A stretch of DNA of 7,565 nt from JAWLBW01 sp041687475 (GTDB lineage Bacteria > J088 > JAWLBW01): contig JAWLBW010000228.1 in the NCBI GenBank assembly GCA_041687475.1, positions 1 through 7,565 of the forward strand, read 5' to 3'. The notes under the pieces are model-generated. The model worked only from the letters and a program-made list of their open reading frames with translations, did not search any database and had not been told where the DNA came from. The position numbers and the translations under genes were made by a program. This document shows, in pieces, positions 1 through 6,201 of this stretch. How positions within the stretch are numbered: the first letter of the stretch is position 1; every line of letters starts with the position of its first letter.

Positions 1-837
1 CAGCCACCCCACGAAGCCTAACACGATCAGCATGGGAATGACAAGCAGGGGCAGATACCGAAAACGCTTTCCGAGCAAAGCGAAGGCAACGTGACCGCCG
101 TCGAGCTGGCCCACCGGCATCAGGTTGAGCAGGGTAATGAACAGGCCCACCCAGCCGGCGAATCCGACCGGGTGCAGATTGACGATCTCAGACGGATGGC
201 CGGTCGCGAAGCCGATGATGCCGCGCACGAGCAGCGAATCGCCGAACAGCAGATAGCGCCCGTCGGCCATGAGCGGAAAGAGTTCGCCCGAACCGGTACG
301 CAGCCAATGCGCCACCGCATCATACAGCGAATACGTTTTCAGGTCGGCAATTTCGGGCACCACGGTCGACCACCGGGCCCCCAGGTACAGGCAAACGACC
401 GAAACGACGAAGCCCGCGAGCGGACCGGCAATGCCCACGTCGAACATCTCACGCCGCGTGGGGGCCGTGTAATAACGCATGCGAATGACGGCGCCGAAGG
501 TGCCCACGGGCGGCAGCGGCACGGGAATGAAGTACGGCCAGGTGGGGTTCAGGCCGTGCATGCGGGCCACGACGAAGTGCCCCATCTCGTGAGTGCCGAG
601 GGCCAGGATAAGGGGAACGGCAAAGGTATACCCTGCCGAAAAGACCACCGACCAATCGACGGCACCGATGAGCAACAGGCCCGGATCGGCCGTGATAGCG
701 CCGGTCATGACGGCGCCTGCCCAATGCGTGGTCAGCACCGTGGCCAGGAACAGAATCAGATTCGTCAGGGGAAAGCGGCGGTTCACGTTCACTCGCGGCG
801 TAGCCAGAGGCAGTTGATTCTCGGTGGACCCGTTCAT
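1..837 (-). CDS. M50 / site-2-protease family intramembrane zinc metalloprotease (C-terminus cut by window edge)
   Basis: The frame is open from the ATG at 837 to the left edge, giving 279 residues with no stop, so the C-terminus is missing. The zinc-binding HEMGH motif is at residues 83-87 (catalytic Glu84), inside a hydrophobic segment (about 68-92). The second family motif, NLMPVGQLDGGH, is at 238-249, where Asp246 is the expected third zinc ligand. GPLAGF at 138-143, directly before a membrane segment, and GTFGA at 112-116 are also typical of the family. Further hydrophobic stretches lie at about 25-48, 140-153, 227-240 and 262-279. M50 proteases cut transmembrane substrates within the membrane, often to release regulators; the substrate here is unknown. 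I see no PDZ domain in the visible part, so it resembles the compact EGY/cyanobacterial S2P group more than RseP. The ATG lies 7 bases after the rsh stop codon, which implies co-transcription and probably translational coupling. The upstream ribosome site is weak (GTGAG). Confidence 0.93.
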   Translation of the reverse strand, partial: MNGSTENQLPLATPRVNVNRRFPLTNLILFLATVLTTHWAGAVMTGAITADPGLLLIGAVDWSVVFSAGYTFAVPLILALGTHEMGHFVVARMHGLNPTWPYFIPVPLPPVGTFGAVIRMRYYTAPTRREMFDVGIAGPLAGFVVSVVCLYLGARWSTVVPEIADLKTYSLYDAVAHWLRTGSGELFPLMADGRYLLFGDSLLVRGIIGFATGHPSEIVNLHPVGFAGWVGLFITLLNLMPVGQLDGGHVAFALLGKRFRYLPLLVIPMLIVLGFVGWL

Positions 838-844
838 GGACGGC

Positions 845-3007
845 TCACGACTGCATGCGGGTAACCGAGAGAACGCCGCGCACCCGCCCCACAGCAGCGA
901 GCACGTGGTTCAGCTGACGGGTGTCCTGCACGAAGACCTCGAAGGTGCCCACGGCCTTGTTGTCGCGGGTGGTGCGAATCTGGGCGGTTTTGATGTTGAC
1001 CCCCAGCCCCGAAATGGCCTTGGAAATGTCGGCGAGAATACCGGGTTTGTCGAGACAGAGCACGCGAATACGTACCGGACGCGCCGTCGACACGTCGGCC
1101 TTGGCCTTGCCCCAGGCAACCTCGATTCGCCGGGCCGGGTCGGCCTCCATGGCCGTGGGGCAATGGGCGTTGTGCACGGTAACCCCCCTTCCCCTCGTGA
1201 TGAAGCCGGTAATGTCGTCGCCGGGAATGGGGTTGCAGCAGCGGGCGAATCGCACCAGTACATCGTCGATGCCCTTGACCGTAACGGCGCTGGCGTTGCG
1301 GCCGGTGACCTTCTTGACCAGCTTTTCGATGACCGTCTCTTCACGGGGCTCGCGCTCGAGCACGTCGGCGGGCACCAGTTTCGGCAGCAGCTTGGGCAGG
1401 GCCACCCGGCCGAAACCCACGTTCGAGAAAAGTTCGTCGTCGGTCTTGAAACCGAGAGCCTCGGCGGCCCGAACCACCGAACCGTCCTTGACCAGGCGGT
1501 TGAGGTTCAGGTCGTAGCGGCGAAGTTCCTTTTCGAGCATGTCGTAGCCGAACTGGCGGCTGCGATCGCGTTCTTCCTTGCGTACGAAGTGGCGAATCTT
1601 CTGCCGGGCGCCGCTGGTTCGGGCGAACTTGAGCCAGTCCTTCGACGGATGGGCCGACGGCGACGTGAGAATTTCGACGGTGTCGCCGTTTTTGAGCTCG
1701 TAGCGAAGGGGAACGATTTTGCCGTTGACCTTGGCGCCCACGCAGTGGTCGCCCACCTCGGAGTGCACCTTGTAGGCGAAGTCGATGGGCGTGGCCCCGC
1801 GGGGAAACGCCTTTACGTCGCCGCCGGGCGTAAACACGTATACTTCGTCGGCGAAGAGATCGATCTTCACCGTTTCCATGAATTCGGCCGGGTCGTCGAG
1901 GTGCTTGTGCCATTCGACGAGCTGGCGCAGCCAGGCAAAGCGGCTACCGTCCTTGTCTTCGAAGGCGACGCTGCCCGACTCCTTGTACGACCAATGCGCG
2001 GCAATGCCGGTTTCGGCCACCCGGTGCATTTCGTCGGTGCGAATCTGAATTTCGACCCGCTGCCCGCGCGGACCGATGACCGTCGTGTGCAGGCTCTGGT
2101 AGCCGTTGCCCTTGGGCATGGCGATGTAGTCCTTGAACCTGCCGGGCACGGGCTTCCACAGCGAGTGAATGATGCCCAGCATTTCGTAGCAGTCGCGAAC
2201 CGAACGCGCGATGATGCGAAAGGCGACCAGATCGTACACCTGCTCGAAGGCCAGGTTGTACTTCTGCATCTTGCTGTAGATCGAGTAGAAGTGCTTGGGC
2301 CGGCCGGTAACCTCGCCGTTGATCTGCTGATCTTCGAGCGCCTTGTTCAGAATGGCGACGACTTCTTCGATGTACTTTTCGCGCTCGCGCTTCTTCTGGG
2401 CGACCTTTTCCTTGATCTCGCGAAAGGCCTGCGGGTGCAGGTATTTCAGACAAAGGTCTTCGAGCTCGTTCTTGACGATGCTTATGCCCAGGCGATTGGC
2501 CAGCGGGGCGTAGATGTCGAGGGTTTCCTGCGCGATGGCCCGCTGCTTCTCGGCCGGCATGAAGTCGAGCGTGCGCATGTTGTGCAGACGGTCGGCCAGC
2601 TTGACGAGAATGACCCGGATGTCTTCGGACATCGCGAGCAGCATCTTGCGGAAGTTTTCGGCCTGGCTTTCCGTCTTCGAGCGGAATTCGATCTTGGAGA
2701 TCTTGGTGACGCCTTCGACGAGCCGGGCAATGGAAGCACCGAACATCTGTTCGATTTCTTCCTGCGTTGCCCAGGTGTCTTCGATGGTGTCGTGCAGCAG
2801 GCCCGTGCAGATGGCGTCGGAGTCGAGCTGCAGCTCGGCGAGAATGTGCGCGACTTCGAGGGGATGCGTCAGGTACGGTTCGCCGGAACGGCGCGTCTGC
2901 CCCTGGTGTACCTTTGCCGAAAACACGTACGCCCGGCGCACGGTTTCAACATCGGCGTCCGGATGATAGTGAAGAACGGTGTCGACAATATCTTCAAGGC
3001 GGATCAT
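845..3007 (-). CDS. rsh: Bifunctional (p)ppGpp synthetase/hydrolase, long RelA/SpoT homologue
   Basis: The 720-residue protein has the full length and domain order of long RSH enzymes. These make (p)ppGpp from ATP and GTP or GDP and hydrolyse it, setting the stringent response. The N-terminal HD hydrolase domain keeps its metal ligands: His48, the His72-Asp73 pair in HDTIEDT, and Asp138 in KLADRLHNMRTL. The synthetase domain has GRPKHFYSIYSKM (235-247) and GRFKDYIAMPKGNGYQSLHT (289-308). RFKD at 290-293 is the RxKD form typical of bifunctional enzymes rather than the acidic ExDD of synthetase-only RelA. A TGS domain follows (about 384-447). Next is a conserved-cysteine region with ARCCNPIPGDDI (588-599), then a C-terminal ACT domain (about 646-718). 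Both catalytic halves look intact. The ATG at 3007 gives the usual MIRLEDI-like start, though no strong Shine-Dalgarno is visible. The gene lies 61 bases after rpoZ and 7 bases before the M50 protease gene, in one apparent operon. Confidence 0.97.
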   Translation of the reverse strand: MIRLEDIVDTVLHYHPDADVETVRRAYVFSAKVHQGQTRRSGEPYLTHPLEVAHILAELQLDSDAICTGLLHDTIEDTWATQEEIEQMFGASIARLVEGVTKISKIEFRSKTESQAENFRKMLLAMSEDIRVILVKLADRLHNMRTLDFMPAEKQRAIAQETLDIYAPLANRLGISIVKNELEDLCLKYLHPQAFREIKEKVAQKKREREKYIEEVVAILNKALEDQQINGEVTGRPKHFYSIYSKMQKYNLAFEQVYDLVAFRIIARSVRDCYEMLGIIHSLWKPVPGRFKDYIAMPKGNGYQSLHTTVIGPRGQRVEIQIRTDEMHRVAETGIAAHWSYKESGSVAFEDKDGSRFAWLRQLVEWHKHLDDPAEFMETVKIDLFADEVYVFTPGGDVKAFPRGATPIDFAYKVHSEVGDHCVGAKVNGKIVPLRYELKNGDTVEILTSPSAHPSKDWLKFARTSGARQKIRHFVRKEERDRSRQFGYDMLEKELRRYDLNLNRLVKDGSVVRAAEALGFKTDDELFSNVGFGRVALPKLLPKLVPADVLEREPREETVIEKLVKKVTGRNASAVTVKGIDDVLVRFARCCNPIPGDDITGFITRGRGVTVHNAHCPTAMEADPARRIEVAWGKAKADVSTARPVRIRVLCLDKPGILADISKAISGLGVNIKTAQIRTTRDNKAVGTFEVFVQDTRQLNHVLAAVGRVRGVLSVTRMQS

Positions 3008-3068
3008 TCAATCAACGGTCCGCTGCGCCGGCCGGGGCGTGCCGGGTAACGCGGTTGGCCCGAACCGG

Positions 3069-3272
3069 TTATTCGACCGGCCGGGGGGGCAATTCGACTT
3101 CGACCTTCCCGGCTGCGATTTCGCGCAGCGAAGTCACGATCGGCTTGTTCGTCGAACGCACCAGCGGCCGCGACCCCTTCATGATCTGGCGCGAACGGCG
3201 CGACGAGGCAATGACGAGGGCAAAGCGATTGTTTACCCGATCGAGGCAGTCTTCAACAGTTACGCGAGCCAT
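3069..3272 (-). CDS. rpoZ: DNA-directed RNA polymerase omega subunit
   Basis: The 67-residue product begins MARVTVEDCLD and continues VNNRFALVIASSRRSRQI, the conserved omega N-terminus and first helices. Omega binds the beta-prime subunit and helps polymerase assembly. In proteobacteria its N-terminal MAR motif contributes to ppGpp binding site 1, and that motif is intact here (residues 2-4 are ARV after Met1). The STNKPIVTSLREIAAGKV segment (40-57) matches the usual C-terminal part, and the length is normal for short omegas. The ATG at 3272 follows a purine-rich GGGAGAG (3275-3281), close to the start codon. It is the first gene of the rpoZ-rsh-protease set. The rpoZ-rsh/spoT order is widespread in bacteria, although the often adjacent gmk is not upstream here. 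Confidence 0.95.
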   Translation of the reverse strand: MARVTVEDCLDRVNNRFALVIASSRRSRQIMKGSRPLVRSTNKPIVTSLREIAAGKVEVELPPRPVE

Positions 3273-3295
3273 GGCTCTCCCAAATTAAGAATGAA

Positions 3296-3325
3296 CTTAT
3301 AGAATAGCAAACCGGGCGGTATCAC
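3296..3325 (-). promoter_or_regulatory. Candidate sigma70-like promoter of the rpoZ-rsh-M50 operon
   Basis: Read on the minus strand, a -35-like GTGATA (3320-3325) is followed after 18 bases by TATAAG (3296-3301), a 5 of 6 match to TATAAT. This would start transcription near 3289, about 17 bases before the rpoZ ATG and just upstream of its ribosome site. An overlapping alternative -10 is TATTCT (3301-3306), but its -35 is poor. The position, in an AT-richer stretch directly before rpoZ, supports a promoter; the exact hexamers are a guess. Confidence 0.4.
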
Positions 3326-3337
3326 GTCCATACGGAA

Positions 3338-3364
3338 CAATCCACAATCCCCGATTATCAATCC
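3338..3364 (-). repeat. Short 7-base-phased direct repeats (GGATTG) upstream of rpoZ promoter
   Basis: On the minus strand the hexamer GGATTG occurs three times, at plus-strand positions 3338-3343, 3345-3350 and 3359-3364. The copies begin 7 and 14 bases apart, as if one heptad between the second and third had diverged. They lie just upstream of the candidate rpoZ -35 element. They could be a regulator site or chance; no known operator is recognised. Confidence 0.35.
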
Positions 3365-3419
3365 TCAAGCCAGGCGGAATGAGGACGGCTTCGGGGAAAA
3401 CGGTCGGACGGCCTGCGGG

Positions 3420-4583
3420 TCAGTCGCAGGAGCCGGACAGCTCGGAAATCCACTGCCTGACGAGGGCCATGCCCTCTTCGTGCACCATCGAGCGACCGAG
3501 CTCGGGCATCATGCGCCCGGGGTCATTGGTCTCCATACGGTAGACCAGAATCGAGGCATCGGGGTCGCCGGGCACGACGTCGTACGTGAGCCCGCCCGAG
3601 CCCCGACCGGCGGCCACCGGCTTCTTGCAGACGCCGAGCCTGGCCGTTTCGGGGGTGGTCATGGCGGCGTAGGGCGTGTCGCTGTAGGTGAGAAACAGCC
3701 CCGAGGTGCTCGCAGGCCCCTTGGGGTTGTGGCAGTGGGCGCAGTTGATGTCGAGGTAGGTTCGCGCCCGCTCTTCGACGGTGCCGGTCTCTTCATCGTC
3801 CCAGAACACGGCTTGGGGGCGTTCACCGAACGCGGGAACACCGGTCAGGTAACCGGCCTGGGCCAGGCGATCGAGTTGGTTGGCGGTACCGTCTTCGTAG
3901 GCGTAGTCGAGATTCAGGTAGCGGGCCTTGGGACCGATGAGGCCAATCTTTCCTTCGGCTTCGTGGCACCCTTTGCACTGGTTCGAGTTGGGCACCAGGT
4001 AGCCGGCGGTCGAGCGCTCGTCGCCCGCTTCGTCAATCCACGAAACTTCGAAGGTTCCCCCCGCGGGAGAAAGCTCGGCGTCGGTCTGGGCGTCGTTCCA
4101 GATGTAGGGGTAGCCCTTCCACCCGTCTTTTTCGTGAACGAGCAGACGGGTTTCGACGAGCCGCTCGCCCTTCGAGGGGTCGCGCAAGTCGCGGGGAAAG
4201 GTGAAGGTCTTGGCCACGACCGAACCCTGCGGAAGCTTGAACGTCGTTCCGGTAACCCAGTCGGCGCTGGTGCCCGCGGGCAGCCAGATGTGCCGGTGCT
4301 TGGCCGCGTAGTCGCTGAACAGGGGGGTGCTCAGCGTGTAGGCGACGACACCGTCGTTGGGTACGAGTTTTCCCCCTTCCACCTGAAAGAAGCCGTAGCT
4401 CGAGAGCTTCTTGCAGGCAGGTCGCTCGAGGTCGACCACGACGCCGTCGCCGCTGTCGGCGCAGTGATCGGCGGTCTGGTTGTCGACGCCCGTGGGGGCA
4501 GGCTCACTTCCGCAAGCCATGAAAAGCGCGCCGATCATGAAGATCGGCGCGGCCTTGATACCGGAAAAACGCAGTGCTTTCAT
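3420..4583 (-). CDS. Exported diheme c-type cytochrome lipoprotein, SO2930/HNE_0200 (TIGR03806) family
   Basis: The 387-residue precursor starts with a lipoprotein signal: basic MKALRFSGIK, a hydrophobic core and LFMAC, with Cys24 as the lipidated residue. Two haem-c attachment sites are visible, CKGCH (203-207) and CAHCH (281-285). Each begins a cytochrome-like region, preceded by a domain of about 170 residues with no motif I can name. The second site has the class I pattern, with a possible axial Met in RMMPELGRSM (357-366) and a closing helix (MALVRQWISEL). Cys41, Cys57, Cys319 and Cys386 could form disulfides, as fits an exported protein. From memory, this is the family always found next to a beta-helix partner (TIGR03805), whose gene lies 9 bases upstream here. 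The role is unknown: electron transfer or a redox enzyme are guesses. The short gap implies coupled translation. Family assignment is from recall. Confidence 0.87.
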   Translation of the reverse strand: MKALRFSGIKAAPIFMIGALFMACGSEPAPTGVDNQTADHCADSGDGVVVDLERPACKKLSSYGFFQVEGGKLVPNDGVVAYTLSTPLFSDYAAKHRHIWLPAGTSADWVTGTTFKLPQGSVVAKTFTFPRDLRDPSKGERLVETRLLVHEKDGWKGYPYIWNDAQTDAELSPAGGTFEVSWIDEAGDERSTAGYLVPNSNQCKGCHEAEGKIGLIGPKARYLNLDYAYEDGTANQLDRLAQAGYLTGVPAFGERPQAVFWDDEETGTVEERARTYLDINCAHCHNPKGPASTSGLFLTYSDTPYAAMTTPETARLGVCKKPVAAGRGSGGLTYDVVPGDPDASILVYRMETNDPGRMMPELGRSMVHEEGMALVRQWISELSGSCD

Positions 4584-4592
4584 CGAGGTCCG

Positions 4593-5873
4593 TCAGTCAA
4601 TGGTCACTTCGGGCAGCCGCGGGTGGCTGCACGTGTAGTCGGCAATATCGCGGTTGATGCCGACGGGCAGGCCCGACTCTACGTCGTAGCCCAGGTCGGC
4701 GAAGGTCGCTTCGCCGTTGTTTTCGACGCAGATGCGCTTGTCGGTCGGCAGGCGACCGTCTTCGTCGATCAGCGCTTCGTTGCGAATGCCGTCCCAGAGA
4801 ATGTCGGGCATGTCGCCGCCGAGCACGGCCGCAATCTGCTGCACGTCGGTATTGTCGGGATCGGGGTTCTCGCCGCCGCCGATGAAGGTGTTGCTGTGAA
4901 TATAAATGGTTTCGGGGTCGGGGTAGAAGTCGGGAAAGCGGTCCTGCACGTCGGCTTCGAGAATGCGGTAGCTCAGAATGAGCGCGTGCACCGTGTCGTT
5001 GTCGCGGAACTCGTTGCCGAAGACTTCAATACCGCTGTTGGCGAGAATCATCAGGCCCGTGCCCGCGGGCACGTTGGCGACGATGTTGCCGGCGGGGGCG
5101 AAGTTGGGCGTGTTGTTCTCGTACGACTTGTTGTTGTACACGCGCACCTGGTCGCCGTTGGGAATCTGCAGGCCGGTGAGCGAGAAAACGAGAATGCCGC
5201 CGGTGTTGCGGGTGGCGATGTTGTTGTAGACGTCGGCGCCGATGGAGTTTTCGATCTCGATGCCGGCCACGTTTTCTTCGGCGCGGTTGTTGCGCACGAT
5301 GATGTTACGCGACTGGCCCACGTAAATACCGGCGTCGGAAGCGCCCTTGACGATGCTGCTTTCAATGACGACGTCGGTGCACTGCACGGGGTACAGGCCG
5401 TAGGCGCCGTTTTCTTCGTCGGGGCCGCCCGTCCACTCGACGCGCACGTTGCGGAAGGTCACGCCCGTGCCGCCCTTGACCTTGATGCCGTCGCCCTTGG
5501 TGTCTTCAACGGCGAAGTCGCGAAAGGTAACGTTGTCGGCTTCGACAATGATGCCTTCGGCGCCGCTCGTCTGGTTCTTGAAGCTGAGCACCGACTTGTC
5601 GCGTCCCTCGCCGCGAATGGTCACGCCCTCGGTGCCGAACAGCGAAAGCCCGGCCGTGAGGTTGTAGCGCCCTTCCCTGATGAAGACGACGTCGCCCGGC
5701 ACGGCTTCGAGCAGCGCGTTCTGAATACGCGTGCCCGCATCGGCGCCCGGTTCGATTTCAATACATGCGCCGTTGGGGCTGGTGCACGTGACTTTTTCTT
5801 CGTCGTCGCCGCAGCCCGAAAAGCCGACGGCAATGGCGGCGCAGAGGCCGACCCACAAGCGATTGTTCAGCAT
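4593..5873 (-). CDS. Parallel beta-helix repeat lipoprotein (TIGR03805-like), partner of the diheme cytochrome
   Basis: From the ATG at 5873 the product is 426 residues with a lipoprotein signal ending GFSGC, Cys21 being the lipid site. The core shows right-handed beta-helix coils of about 22 residues. Each opens with a Gly-hydrophobic motif (GIIV 107, GIKV 129, GLYP 159, GIYV 182, GIEI 204, GILV 226, GLMI 273) and carries Asn-rich turns such as VRNNRAEENV and VYNNIATRNTG. This fold is shared with NosD, pectate-lyase-like and other carbohydrate-active proteins, but I see no identifiable catalytic triad. A C-terminal part (about 310-426) with Cys382 and Cys415 follows. A GTG at 5942 keeps the same frame and would add 23 residues, placing the signal peptide internally. 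It would also sit only about 11 bases from the predicted transcript start, so the inner ATG with its AGGGAA is preferred. The gene leads a two-gene operon; function is unknown. Confidence 0.85.
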   Translation of the reverse strand: MLNNRLWVGLCAAIAVGFSGCGDDEEKVTCTSPNGACIEIEPGADAGTRIQNALLEAVPGDVVFIREGRYNLTAGLSLFGTEGVTIRGEGRDKSVLSFKNQTSGAEGIIVEADNVTFRDFAVEDTKGDGIKVKGGTGVTFRNVRVEWTGGPDEENGAYGLYPVQCTDVVIESSIVKGASDAGIYVGQSRNIIVRNNRAEENVAGIEIENSIGADVYNNIATRNTGGILVFSLTGLQIPNGDQVRVYNNKSYENNTPNFAPAGNIVANVPAGTGLMILANSGIEVFGNEFRDNDTVHALILSYRILEADVQDRFPDFYPDPETIYIHSNTFIGGGENPDPDNTDVQQIAAVLGGDMPDILWDGIRNEALIDEDGRLPTDKRICVENNGEATFADLGYDVESGLPVGINRDIADYTCSHPRLPEVTID

Positions 5874-5875
5874 GG

Positions 5876-5881
5876 TTCCCT
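5876..5881 (-). promoter_or_regulatory. Ribosome binding site that fixes the beta-helix lipoprotein start
   Basis: Read on the minus strand, AGGGAA lies just before the ATG at 5873. It is the clearest Shine-Dalgarno-like site for this gene, and the ATG it serves begins directly with a lipoprotein signal peptide. The upstream in-frame GTG at 5942 has no comparable site. Confidence 0.65.
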
Positions 5882-5959
5882 GCAATGGAAAGTGTTGACG
5901 GCTTTCGCTGCGGTTCTCCCACCCGGCAAACCGCGGTAACACCGTCGTTACGCCTCAGT

Positions 5960-5988
5960 ATCATAGCGCCGTCGCGGCGAGCGATCAA
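5960..5988 (-). promoter_or_regulatory. Sigma70-like promoter of the beta-helix / diheme cytochrome operon
   Basis: On the minus strand, TTGATC (5983-5988, 4 of 6 to TTGACA) is separated by exactly 17 bases from TATGAT (5960-5965, 5 of 6 to TATAAT). Initiation would fall near 5953, leaving a leader of about 80 bases before the ATG at 5873. A 5-base inverted repeat (GTAAC, 6-base loop, GTTAC; 5936-5951) sits at the very start of that leader and could be an operator or a small 5' hairpin. This is the best promoter match in the window. Confidence 0.65.
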
Positions 5989-6201
5989 CATGCACTGCGT
6001 CATCATTCATGTCGGGCCTGGGAACCCGGATGCAGGACGGGCTCTTCCGACTCGGGTGGAAGCCGCGTCGCGGGCCCCCTGCGAGGCTCTGCAAGACACC
6101 CCACGATACGCGCCCTCTTGCGTGAGCAAAATACAGGGTTCGGCATCTCGGGGAAGGCAGCGCCCACCGAAGACTCGTTTTACCGCGCCAAGGGCTTTCT
6201 C

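Larger units (their letters stand above)
5874..6201. other. 328-base intergenic region between cysteine desulfurase and beta-helix genes
   Basis: The left third holds the promoter and leader of the beta-helix operon. In the remaining part (about 5990-6201) I see no convincing gene, tRNA or intrinsic terminator with a T-run. There are only weak GC-rich pairings, such as CGGG with CCCG around 6013-6028. Minus-strand frames that cross it are continuations of shadow frames from neighbouring genes. It must contain the 3' end of the desulfurase transcript, but its terminator is not visible. Confidence 0.6.

Noticed and set aside
91..864. 257-codon plus-strand frame at the left edge
   Set aside because: It lies opposite the M50 protease, whose HEMGH and LDGG motifs and membrane segments are clear in the minus frame.
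824..3049. A 741-codon open frame on the plus strand opposite rsh
   Set aside because: The minus-strand product is a textbook RSH enzyme. The plus frame yields a low-complexity, H/G/V/D-rich product without family motifs, as expected from the GC-rich codon pattern of the real gene.
3362..3385. Hairpin TCCTCA / TGAGGA with a 12-base loop after the cytochrome gene, considered as a terminator
   Set aside because: The stem is only 6 bases and not GC-rich, the loop is long, and no T-run follows on the minus strand.
3480..5939. An 819-codon plus-strand open frame spanning two genes
   Set aside because: It runs antisense through both lipoproteins and the gap between them and is rich in Val, Ala, Gly and His without motifs. 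The opposite strand has signal peptides, haem sites and beta-helix repeats, so this frame is a shadow.
5874..5942. Extended GTG start at 5942 for the beta-helix protein
   Set aside because: It buries the lipoprotein signal behind 23 charged or aromatic residues, lacks a ribosome site and falls next to the predicted transcription start.
6013..6060. GC-rich pairings in the desulfurase to beta-helix gap, considered as a terminator or small RNA
   Set aside because: Stems are 4-6 bases with mismatches, and there is no T-run or conserved RNA signature.
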